Shown here piece by piece: positions 54,910 through 64,000 of a DNA stretch of 64,000 bases. Under the pieces are notes generated by a model. That model was not told the origin of the DNA. It searched no databases and worked only from the letters and a program-made list of their open reading frames with translations. The first letter of the stretch is position 1; every line of letters starts with the position of its first letter. The DNA is from Corinectria fuckeliana. Its lineage: Eukaryota > Ascomycota > Sordariomycetes > Hypocreales > Nectriaceae. A program made the translations under genes and the position numbers. Where the stretch lies: assembly GCA_019137255.1 (NCBI GenBank), contig WPDH01000056.1, positions 62,001 to 126,000 on the forward strand. Reading direction: 5' to 3'.

Positions 54910-57896
54910 ATGTCCGACACGACCTCACGGCCATCCGCCGCGCGCGGCAGAGGCTCAGCCCGCGGTGGTAGAGGAGGCTTCGCCGGTCGAGGCGGCCGCA
55001 GAACCAATGGCGACAAGGTCGAATCCAACGCCGATGACGCCCTAGGTACATTCAACGACGAGGGCGACTTTGGCGAGCTCCGAAAGCAATATGGCGACAA
55101 GACGTCGGTGATCCGCGAGATGTTCCCCGACTGGTCTGAGGCAGATGTTCTTTTCGCTCTCCAGGAGACCGACGGCGACCAGAATGAGGCTGTCACCCGC
55201 ATCGCTGAGGGTACGTGCCGCCTTTTCCCCTACCTAGTGCATCACAGCCTGCCACGCTGTTCATGCTAGCAAATGACAATGCGCATACGCTACACACTGC
55301 ACACTGCATAGCCAGCCGCCTTTCCACCATTTGCTTTTACCTCTCCTGTTGCCTCGTCCACTCGCTAACATGCATTTTTTTTAACAGGCTCCATCTCTCA
55401 ATGGGGCGAGGTTTCCAAGCCCAAGAAGGCGTCTCGCGCAAAGGCTAAGGACCAGACTCTTGCGCCCTCGAACACCGATGCACCATCGACCGGCCTACGA
55501 GCCACCCGCGGTGGTCGCGCCGTCTCAGAGGGAGGTCGAGGTCGAGGCCGAGCCACAGAGCGTGGAGGTCGCAGTGCTCGCGGCTGGTCTGCTGCAGCCC
55601 CCCCCACCAATGGCGCACGAAACAAGGAAAACCAGCAATTGTCTGTCCCTACGGAGGAGTCATCTGCCTGGGGTAATGGAAAGCCCAAGATCGACGCCAC
55701 CGAGGACAAGGAAATCATTGCTGAGCAGGCCGCTCCTGCCCACCCTACTGATGCCCCGAAGACCACCGCTCCGACAGTCAAGACTTGGGCGAGCATGCTC
55801 CGACAGTCGGCTGTTCCCAAGGCTCCTCCCCCCCAGCCTAAGGAGGCAACCGAATCTAACGCACCCGAACCTGTTGAACCCGAGTCCGCCCCCGAACCAG
55901 CCGAAGTCGAAGCTGAAGCTGAGCCTGTCGCTGCCGAGCCCGAAACAGAGCGCACCCCCGTTGCCGAGCACGCTGTCCCCGCTGAGACCCCTGTGATTGA
56001 ACCCGAAGTCGCCCTTCTACCCTCCAAGGACGAGCTCACCGAGATCAATCTTGAACAGGTTGTTGACGATTCCCAGCCACCACCAACCGGTACCGCCGCA
56101 AGCACTACCGCTGACTCTTGGGACCCACGACAGACTCCTGGCAGCCTCACTGCCACTCCTATCTCTGCTGCCCAACAGCAACATTTCGCCCAACGACCTG
56201 ATGCCAGCGGCTTTGCTACCTCCGCAGCCAAGGCCACTGCTGAGCGAGCTGCCCGAACCCCGAGTCATCACCATCACCAGCGTCGAGTCCTTGACCAGGA
56301 GGAGGCTGTGCGCATGCCTGGCAACCGTGAGGTTGACCGAGCTGCGGTTCAGTTTGGTGCTTTCAGCCTGAACGGCGGCGAGGAGGACATTGATGGAGAC
56401 CGTGAGGAGCCTGAGACCCGAGCTCAGCCCCCGGCCGACTCTCCTGTTGCCCATCCTCGCACCTCGCTTCCCCCTGTTTCTCAACCCCCCGTTCCGGAGG
56501 CTTTCCCCCAGAAGCCCGCGACGACTTCTGTCCCTCCGATTGCGGCCCCATCCGGTAGGTCCAACCCCCTTCACAGTGATACCAGATGATTATACTAACA
56601 CCTCTGCAGCTGCTTCTCAGGCATCTGCCCCTGCTCAGCCCGCCATTCCCAACCCCCAGCAGTACGGTCGGTTTGGCCAAGCTGGCGCTCAGGACGTCGC
56701 CGCAGTCCCCCAGAAGCCTCTGGACCCTTTTACCCAGCAGAGCACGCCCTCTTCGCAGCCTCCCTTTGATAACTTCTCGGCTCAGGCTTCTCAGCCCCAG
56801 CAGCCAGGCGGCGCTTTCAGCACCGCCCCAAGCGACTACGCCTCCTACTACACCGCGAACCAACCCGACAGAAACCCATACAACTACTACGGACAGCAGT
56901 TTGGCCAACAGGGAGCTCAGGGCCAGCAGGATGCCGCCCCATCCCAGCGACCATTCGGCGGTTACGGAGCTTCCCAGGTGGACAACCTGAGCCAGTATCC
57001 TCAGAGCGGCGCTTTGCACAGCCAGCCTCGATTCGGCGGAAACGCGAATGATGCCCAGAACAGCGGCAACAGCACGCCCAACCCTGCCATTCAGGCTCAG
57101 CAACAGCAGCCTCCAACCCAGCAGCCAGGTCAGCAACCGGCTCAGCAGGGCCAGCAGCAGCCCGGTCAGCAGCAGCCCGCCCAAGGCTCGCAGCCTCAGT
57201 CCCACGGCCAGTATCCCGGTTACAACCACCCCTACTACAGCAACCCCTACTATCACCAGTACTACTCCGGATACGGTCAGGGTGGTTTCGGTCCATATGG
57301 AAAGGGCAACGCCATGTATGGCCAGCCATACGGCGCTTCTCCCAACGCTCCCTATGATCACACATCGTCCCCTGCTGCCTTCAGCCAGTCGTCTCTTCAT
57401 AGAGAGACTGGTCTCGGCTCTGGTCTCGGCGAGTATGGCCGTGTCGGTGCTGGCCAGTCTGCTAGCCAACCCGGACTGGGTGGCAGCAGCTTCGGCAGCG
57501 TTCACGACAGCTTTGCCCGCGGCGCCTCGTCCTTCCAGTCTCAAGGCCAGTCGTTCAACAGCCAGGCACAGCCAGGTGCTGCGGCTGCGGCTGATGAGCT
57601 GAAGCCATTTGGCGAGCCCAAGACATCGTCGGGTCCCTCACCCTCTATTGGCGGAGCTCGACCTGGCTCGGCCACCAACACCGCTCCTGCGGCTCAGGGC
57701 GGCCTTCCCCCACCCCAAAACTCCCAGATGGGTGGTTACGGCGGATACCCCAGCCACCTCCAAGGTCACGGCCTTCACGGCAGCAACGCCTACGGCATGG
57801 GCGCCAACGCAGGCGCCAGCCAGCACGGCAACAGCCCCTATGGCTCGTACGGCCAGGGTCAAGGCTTCAGCGGCAGCGGCGGCTATTATGGCGGCA

Positions 57897-57934
<38 letters not shown>

Positions 57935-57964
57935 CGTGGCGGCTGGGGAGGCAACTACCACTAG
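54910..57964 (+). CDS. DEF1: RNA polymerase II degradation factor Def1-like, CUE domain
   Basis: Exons 54910-55210, 55388-56554 and 56610-57964 give 940 residues. Residues 8-32 are an Arg/Gly-rich stretch (RGRGSARGGRGG). A CUE ubiquitin-binding domain follows at about 52-98, with VIREMFPDWSEADVLFALQETDGDQNEAV. A second RG-rich patch lies at about 135-165, then a long Ala/Pro/Glu-rich middle, and from about 500 a Gln/Pro/Gly/Tyr/Ser-rich region with a run of 12 Gln near the C-terminus. This arrangement is typical of Def1, which promotes ubiquitin-dependent removal of stalled RNA polymerase II after DNA damage and is processed by the proteasome in yeast. The RG-rich patches are prominent here. 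The (CAG)n tract encodes the glutamine run and is a likely length polymorphism. Confidence 0.88.
57899..57934 (+). repeat. CAG-repeat tract coding for 12 glutamines
   Basis: Ten consecutive CAG codons, one CAA and one more CAG lie in frame near the DEF1 C-terminus. Such pure triplet runs change length easily without breaking the frame. Confidence 0.9.
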
Positions 57965-59374
57965 TGTGGTAGCAACATGGGTGGCGGCGGGCGGCGAGGC
58001 CACAATAGCGCCCGGACGTAGGACGATGGCTTGAGGACCCAGAAGATGCGCACCATGCGGGAACGGGAACTCGAATAAGCACGCGCCTACGAGGAAGACA
58101 TGACGAGGCACAGGAGGGAACATAATCAGCATGGGCTGCGTTACGGTTCGCAGGGGAAGCGCGGTCATTTCTAATTTCTCCTCAACGTGTCTTACGTGTA
58201 CGATTGTTTCTTTTTTCGAGAATCACCTAAAACGAATCAGGGCGGCATTGGCAAAGGAGAGGACAAAGGGCAGTAAGTCAGTGAGTGATACTCGTCTCTT
58301 TGTACCTTGCCTTGGTTGCCGGACCGATGGGATTGCGTGTCGTTTCCACGCGTTGCTTGGTTGATTTTGGTCGTTTTTCGGGGGGGGTTGCAACGGCGGG
58401 AATTGTTAATTGGAGGGCACTTGCGGACAGGCTTGGGGAGTGGACGCGATCCTTTGCGACATTGTATTGTTTGGGAGGAGGCAGGACGAGAGATGAAGGA
58501 ATGAGGATGGACTGGACCGGGTGAATTGGCAGGATAGGGATTCGCCAGGCAGGTACAAACGAAACGGATTTGAGATTGAGCAGCCTGAGTGAGGGCTCGA
58601 CATCCAATGAATGAAAAAAATTGGAGAGGAAGTATGAAGTATCGTTCGTATCTGATGGATGGATGTTGCTCGCCTCTAATGGTGAGGTGCAGTTGAAAGT
58701 CAAGGCTGAGAAGGCTGAGATGCAGTCATGTTGCTGAATAAGACAGAGCGGACGCCAAGATGAACGAACAAAGACGGCGAGTTGGAGCCAATGGGTGAAT
58801 GGCCAAGGCGCATCTCGACCTAGGTGGGCATTTTGGCTTACTTATCTTTTCCATGATGGATGATATGTGGTAGTTACCCAGGCCTAGTCCTCGAACGATT
58901 TCGGAAGCCGAGCCCGGCTCTTGTTTTTTGGACCCTCCACTCCTCCACCCCCCGGTCAAACCCCAGTCCTCACACTCTTCCTGTCATCTCGTCTTCGGGG
59001 ATACGACTCCGACTTTTATGTGTGAAGTTAGCTCGAGCTGCATTCCGGAAAGCGGAGAAGCTATGGCTATCAAGAGGAGCATGCGCATGCTGTCTGCCCC
59101 CACCATTCCGCCAAGCCCATCGAAACGTCTTAGTCGTTCGCCGTTGCATTATTTCCGCTTTTTCCTCCCCCCGGGGTCGGTCTTGGCCCGCCTTGCGTCG
59201 TTGGGTGTATATATTGTGCTGACCCCCAGTCGCCTTTTGATGGTCGCATCCTTCTCGATGGCGTCTCTGAGACCAGGACGTTGAGACCGAGGCTCCTTTC
59301 GCCCTGTCAACTGCCCGTCTGCTGAGTGACTGTGAGTCCCCCTTTGGTTCTGCGCCCTTGTTGCCGCTGTCGCC
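57965..59374. other. Intergenic region, DEF1 3' end and MFS promoter
   Basis: No gene is recognised in 1.4 kb. The open frames present are short and overlap on both strands. A short G run lies at about 58380-58387. Confidence 0.4.
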
Positions 59375-61353
59375 ATGGCACCCGGTGAGAAACCCGAGAC
59401 CTCGCCCGCCGTCTCTGCTTCCGTTTCTACTGCTGCTCTTGGACGTGGTGAGAAAGCAGCCGGAATCGGCTTCATCATGCCTGCCTCGGCCGCCGACGCG
59501 GACCCAGAAAAGACGGCTCCGGCGTCGGGTCGGGGCTCCGATTTTAGGTACAACCATCGTTCCGGCGACGACAACGACGACGACGACTCGATTGAATCGA
59601 AGGATGAACTCACCCTCTCGAAAGGCCGCTGCATTGCCCTCGTCGCCACCGTCACGGGCGCCTCGTTTCTCAACGTAAGCTGCAGCCTTCCTTACCCATC
59701 TATCTCTCCGCCCATCTGTTGAACACCAGCTAACATGACCAGACCCTCTCCGGCCAGAGCGTTGTCATCATCCTGCCTCACATTGGCCGTGACCTCGACA
59801 TCCCCGACACTCGCCAGCAATGGATCGTGTCCTCGTATGTCCTGGCCTTTGGGTGCTTTCTGCTCCTATGGGGCCGCATCGCCGACATCTACGGCAAGCG
59901 CCTCGTCTTCATCCTCGGCTCCATTTGGGTCACCGTCTGCTGTGCTGTGAACCCGTTCTTGCCTTCGGAAATCACCTTTGATTTCTTCCGCGGCCTTCAC
60001 GGTCTTGTGAGTTTCCTCCATGCAAAACATCTCTCTGCGAGGTTCGTCCGACTGACTGGGTGCGCCTTGATAGGGAGCTGCTGCCAATGTCCCGACCGCT
60101 ATTGGGATCTTGGGAACCACATTCCCGCCTGGTAGAGCTAAGAACTATGCCTTTAGTGCGTACGGTAAGTTGTATACCAGTCCCCCCCTTCGAGCGGTGA
60201 ACCAACTTGGGGCGTTGAGCTAACTCATAACCCAGCTGCCGGTTCCCCCTTGGGCAGCGTCTTTGGCAACCTCGTCTCCGGCCTCATCGCCGAATGGGCC
60301 AGCTGGAAATGGGTCTTTGGTGCCCTGGCAATCATGGCCGGCATCATCTCCGTCGCAGGCATCATGTTCATCCCCATCCCACCGACACCCCCGGCGGTTC
60401 AGGGAAGCCTGAGATCCAAGACGGCCGCCATCGACTGGATCGGCGCAACCCTCATCACCGTCGGCCTGCTAGCTCTCATGTTCGCCCTGACCGAGGGAAA
60501 CGTCGTCGGCTGGACTACACCCTGGGTCCCCGTTCTCATCGTCGTCTCCCTCCTCGTCGTCGTCGCCTTCGGTTTCTGGCAGCACCATCTCGAGACCAAG
60601 ACGACCCGCCCACCCCTCGTCAAGGTCTCCGTCTTCCGCAAATGGCGCTTCAGCGCCGTCATGGCCATCATGGGCCTCTTCTTCGGCTCCTTCAACAACT
60701 TCCTCATATACGCCACCTACTACTTCCAGGACTTCCAGGGCCTGTCCCCCCTGCAGACCATGATGCGCTTCATCCCCACGGGCGTCAGCGGCGTCGTCAT
60801 CGCCTTCATCGTCGCCAACCTGCTCCACCGCATCCCTACCTTCTTCATCTTGGCCAGCGGCCACGTCTGCGTCACCATAGCCGCGCTGCTCTACGCCGTG
60901 CCGATCCCGCCCACAACCTCCTACTTCGCCTGGGGCCTGCCCGCCATGATCCTGTCCGTCGTCGGCGCCGACACCGCCTGGCCATGCCTGACCCTTTTCA
61001 CCTCGCACTCGCTGCCGCAGGAAGACCAGGCCGTCGGGGGTGCTCTCATCAACGCCATGGGCATGTTCGGCCGCGCCATCGCCCTAGCCATCGCCACCGC
61101 GGTGCAGTCCTCGGCCATGGCCTCGGCGCGAGGCGTAAGCGTCCAGGATGCCGGACCTGTGGAGCCCTGGGATGGGCCGTCGCTCAAGGGTCTCCGCGCC
61201 GCCGGCTGGGCCAACTTTGGCATCGCTGTGTTCGCCTTGATCTTGGTGGTGGTGACGTTCCGGAGCATGGAGATTATCGGCAAGAAGCCGGCTCGGCCGA
61301 ACCGAACAGACGGGATGATGACCGACGAGGCTGCCGACGTAGAGAGGCGATGA
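59375..61353 (+). CDS. Major facilitator superfamily transporter, DHA2-like
   Basis: Exons 59375-59674, 59743-60006, 60074-60164 and 60236-61353 give 590 residues. Residues 1-82 are a hydrophilic cytosolic head with an acidic Asp run. Around fourteen hydrophobic segments follow. The first loop has GRIADIYGKRLVF, the MFS loop 2-3 motif, and the fifth-segment region reads GTTFPPGRAKNYAFSAY..AGSPLGSVFG, the DHA2 motif C region. QQWIVSSYVLAFG in the second segment is also typical of the 14-spanner drug:proton antiporters. The C-terminal tail is short and charged. Relatives include aminotriazole-resistance-type and self-resistance exporters; the substrate cannot be inferred. All introns keep phase. 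The adjacent oxidoreductase remnant is the only hint of an old gene cluster. Confidence 0.9.
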
Positions 61354-61951
61354 TGACGAAAGGACGAAAGGACGAAAGGAAAAGAAAACTGGATGTTTGA
61401 GAGAAGATGCTGGTTAAATAGGGGTTTCTGGTCAGATTGAAGGTAAAAATACCCTGGATGTTGTTGAGTGGCTTAGAAACAGGTTGGGTTGTGTTGATTG
61501 TCTAGAAATGAGTTCAAGAAACATATCAATACTAGAATGTTGTTAGGTAGCTGAGAACAACTCCTTTTATAAAGTTGTGTGCAAACGAGTTGACTTGCCG
61601 AACTGCTCACCATACCTGCCTGATACGACACATCTCCTCTGCCATACGCCATATCCCCTTTCTCGAGCACACTTCCTAGCCTAGTCTCGACCCTGACCTC
61701 CGTCGTCTTTCCCTCGTCTTTCCGTCGGGGCCTTACTTGCACCGGCAGCCCCGTCGGCCCCGCCGAGTCCCACTGTGGACGCCGTATCGGCCGTGTGTTG
61801 CCCCGAGATAGTGGATACCGCCCCCGGCGAGCTCGTCCGCGATTCGGCCGAGCACCTCCCAACGTTTCTTACAAGTCACAGCTTCCAGCGGCCGTCTAAG
61901 TCAAAGCCATCTCTAGCATCTAAATCTCGCAACGGAGAAACCTCTCGTCAA
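61354..61951. other. Intergenic region between MFS gene and oxidoreductase remnant
   Basis: The left part is the transporter 3' end, with a GACGAAAG triplication near 61356-61379. The right part would be the promoter of the remnant. An in-frame extension from 61775 adds 59 residues of no recognisable character before the remnant. Confidence 0.4.
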
Positions 61952-62320
61952 ATGGCGCGCCACATCGATATCGTCCTGCTCGGCGCGACGGGGTACACGG
62001 GCCGTCTGTGTGCCGCGTACATGGCCAAGGCTCTCCCCGAGACCGTGACGTGGGCGCTTGCGGGCCGGAGCGAAGCCAAGCTCGCGAGTCTGGCCCAGGA
62101 ACTCGAGCGCGCGGTGGGCTTCGCGTACGACGGGGACCCGTACGTCTTCACGGGCGTGTCGTTGACCGAGGCGGCCTTGTTGCTGCTCGAAGGGGGCACG
62201 CCGGCGCATGAGTGCCGAGGAGGCATCTCGACGCCGGCCATGCTCGGAAACAAGTTTGTCGAGAGGCTGAGACGACCTACGGCCGGTGTAAAGATCGAGG
62301 TCAAGCCGACAGAGATCTAA
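61952..62320 (+). pseudogene. Saccharopine-dehydrogenase-like oxidoreductase with internal deletion
   Basis: A 122-residue frame consisting of the two ends of a family whose members are normally around 400 residues. Residues 1-48 match the N-terminal nucleotide-binding start: IDIVLLGATGYTGRLCAAYMAK, then WALAGRSEAKLASLAQEL. From about residue 50 the sequence jumps to the family's C-terminal part: PYVFTGVSLTEAALLLLE, then GGISTPAMLGNKFVERL and a final VKIEVK. The central part of roughly 280 residues, with the rest of the Rossmann and catalytic domain, is absent. The frame remains open across the join. The family includes trans-acting enoyl-reductase-like proteins of fungi and mycobacteria. The product is unlikely to be an active enzyme; an assembly collapse is the alternative. 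Confidence 0.72.
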
Positions 62321-63226
62321 ACCCCACTGTTGATGCTTGCCACGGCATATAAAGTCAGCCTCTAGTCACGATGGCGCATGGGGAGCCGAGCATCAGTGTC
62401 GGCGGGTTGACGGACTCACTCTCCAGCCACTCTTGTATGCTTGCTAGTCAGATGTGTATGCTTGTTAGATACATAATCGCGCCCTTCTCCAAACTGGGAA
62501 AATCATAACAGTAACCATCTCCGAGCTCGTCGGTGATTGGGTGACAAACAACGAATCTGCGTCGGGCCGCGACGCACTTTTCTCGGGCAGTACGAAGTAA
62601 GCACCTGACCCTCCTCCCTCACTCTTCAGCACACGAGTTTCCTTCATCGACCCCTAAACGACAACACAGACCACCGTCTTAACATCAACATGTCGACAAC
62701 TACCAAGGAAGAATTAGTAGGAGAGCCAAGGCATTTTATTAAGCTATATTCTAAATACGTCACAGGAGCGACGGTGGCAAGATTCCACGGACGAAACTTT
62801 CACACAGGTTGACAAGCGAAGATATCATAGATACGAGGCTGGGTCTATCGTCAAGTTCGATTGTAATAGGGAGTGTGTGTCAGTGTCGTTTACGCAGGGA
62901 GACTCTGTCATCTTAACCAAGAGAGGACCTGGAAGTATGCTGGATATTCCAAAAGATATTGGTGTTACCGCAAAAGACGGCAGCACAAAGGGAATATGAA
63001 AGGCTACCAGCCTTCGTGTATAATATATACCTGAATTAAGGGCCTCAGTAGTATGTCAAAATATCTAACCATAGCTGGAGAGCCTGAGCGAGGTCTTGAA
63101 CCAAAAGCAACCGGCACTCGTTGTCTAATGGGTATCATGAGATTCACAACCAAAAAAAAACCCCCCCCAAAAAAAACCAAAAAAAACGTAGCTTATTCCA
63201 AGCGCCGACAAATGCCAAGTTCTATT
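62321..63226. other. Intergenic region, convergent
   Basis: This lies between the oxidoreductase remnant (+) and the P4-ATPase gene (-). An A/C-homopolymer stretch lies at about 63153-63187. No gene is recognised; a tRNA-like fragment near 63085-63150 was examined and rejected. Confidence 0.4.
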
Positions 63227-64000
63227 TTACCTCCCTCGCGCCTCCTCTATTTCAATCTGGAGATCCGGGTCGTCCTCCTCGTCCACGGCTTCATCACTGC
63301 ACAGCCGCCGAAGCCGCTCTCGCATGGCGGGATCCTGCTCCAGCTCCTGCCAGAGCTCCACGTCCCACTCCTCGATGTTGTCGCCGATCCTCCTCTGCTT
63401 CCACGGTGGCCACTTCCAGAGACCAGCCATGAGGAGCTGGCGCTTCGCTGCCTTGATCACTATCTCCATGAGACCCAGAAGCCCGAGGACGATGAAGACT
63501 GTTGACCACCAGACGGCGTCGGCACCGAACAGCGTCGTAAAGCCATCGCGGATGGCGTAGGTGCCGGATGGTATCTTGGCGTAGACGCCATCGAGGAAGC
63601 AGAGCCAAGCAAACCAACCCCAGGTAGTAAGGAAAAAGGAAAACAAGACAATGCCAGTCTTGTAGTGAGTTTCGAACATGCTGCAACTGTTAGCAAAGGG
63701 ACACACAGTGTACATGAAAGGGGGAGGGGGGTTACGTACAAGAGCTTCCAGTTGATCCAGAGAATACCAACTGTGAACGTGAGCGTCCCCAAGGCATATA
63801 AACCTGCGTCTTTTGCGGCCGGCGAGACCCATGCGTAGCCCGTCCAAATCCCATACCAGCAGACAACACCTTGAATTGCTCCAAGCAGCATCCACCTGGC
63901 AAACTTCCAGATGTTCAAGCCCATGTTCCGCTGGCCGTAAACGTAGAGCTCGGGAACTGCCAGGAGGGTTTCCGCCCTGAGGTCCTGCTCCCAGATTCCC
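63227..64000 (-). CDS. P4-type ATPase (phospholipid flippase), C-terminal part, runs off window
   Basis: Exons 64000-63740 (partial, the first base being the third of a codon) and 63680-63227 give the last 237 residues. The visible start, DLRAETLLAVPELYVYGQRN, corresponds to the region between the transmembrane helices after the P-domain in flippases. Four or so hydrophobic segments follow (WMLLGAIQGVVCWYGIW; LGTLTFTVGILWINWKL; GIVLFSFFLTTWGWFAWLCFL; WWSTVFIVLGLLGLMEIVI), then a cytosolic tail of about 85 residues that is rich in Trp, Arg and Glu (KWPPWKQRR; acidic end). The overall pattern suggests the Dnf3-like branch, but the defining DKTGT and catalytic domains lie beyond the edge. The family flips aminophospholipids to the cytosolic leaflet in Golgi or plasma membrane. 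The intron is 59 bp. Confidence 0.82.
   Translation of the reverse strand, partial: GNLGAGPQGGNPPGSSRALRLRPAEHGLEHLEVCQVDAAWSNSRCCLLVWDLDGLRMGLAGRKRRRFICLGDAHVHSWYSLDQLEALVRNPPPPFMYTVCPFANSCSMFETHYKTGIVLFSFFLTTWGWFAWLCFLDGVYAKIPSGTYAIRDGFTTLFGADAVWWSTVFIVLGLLGLMEIVIKAAKRQLLMAGLWKWPPWKQRRIGDNIEEWDVELWQELEQDPAMRERLRRLCSDEAVDEEDDPDLQIEIEEARGR

Noticed and set aside
54203..55045. 280-codon open frame on +
   Set aside because: It overlaps the DEF1 start in another frame and its composition shifts from Gly/Arg/Cys-rich to Pro/Ser-rich, as expected of untranslated leader sequence.
63085..63150. tRNA-like sequence with a B-box-like GGTTCAAGACC on the minus strand
   Set aside because: The T-arm does not pair, no matching acceptor stem is found and the A-box is poor.
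1..64000. A secondary-metabolite or defence gene cluster
   Set aside because: No polyketide, peptide or terpene synthase, NLR-like, or other cluster core gene is present; the transporter, SDR and monooxygenase are too far apart to count as one.

Overview
The window is nuclear DNA of a filamentous ascomycete, most likely a Sordariomycete. The basis is the gene structure (short introns of about 50-130 bp with GTAWGT-type donors and CTAAC/CTGAC-type branch sites), the protein families (CFEM-GPI protein, Kre9-like wall protein, Zn2Cys6 regulator, fused pseudouridine glycosidase/kinase, Def1) and many TACCTAGGTA-type motifs between genes. No species is assigned. I find no tRNA, rRNA, CRISPR or bacterial-type operon.

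Layout. 0.4-8 kb: calnexin, methylmalonate-semialdehyde dehydrogenase and a very GC-rich F-box-like gene, all on +. 8.4-17.6 kb: three minus-strand genes, namely a phenol-hydroxylase-type FAD monooxygenase, a membrane-type short-chain dehydrogenase and a predicted GPI-anchored protein; a 4-kb spacer between the first two holds a poly-G assembly gap. 19-25.6 kb: the glycosidase/kinase fusion, UTP18 (small-subunit rRNA processing) and, convergent to it, a WD40 protein resembling Swd3/WDR5. 30-31 kb: Kre9-like GPI wall protein. 33.6-35 kb: a four-exon Zn2Cys6 transcription factor that only appears after manual splicing, followed by 8.2 kb without a recognisable gene. 43-48 kb: protein phosphatase methylesterase, CFEM-GPI protein and ribulose-phosphate 3-epimerase. 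48.6-49.0 kb: a 443-bp AT-rich inverted-repeat element with TA target duplications. 49.4-58 kb: Tpa1/OGFOD1-type prolyl hydroxylase, an unknown minus-strand protein and DEF1. 59-64 kb: an MFS (DHA2-like) transporter, an internally deleted oxidoreductase remnant and the 3' end of a P4-type ATPase that runs off the right edge.

Most genes are housekeeping: ER folding, valine/pyrimidine catabolism, ribosome biogenesis and hydroxylation, PP2A regulation, the pentose phosphate pathway and RNA polymerase II turnover. They are not co-ordinated as one pathway. The accessory flavour comes from the monooxygenase/SDR pair, the two GPI surface proteins, the transporter beside the oxidoreductase remnant, and the inverted-repeat element. 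I see no convincing new multi-gene system. The most informative items are the 443-bp element, the deletion remnant, the spliced Zn2Cys6 regulator with its AAG intron ends, and several intergenic palindromes. All exon coordinates were spliced by eye and checked for reading phase; none is supported by transcripts.
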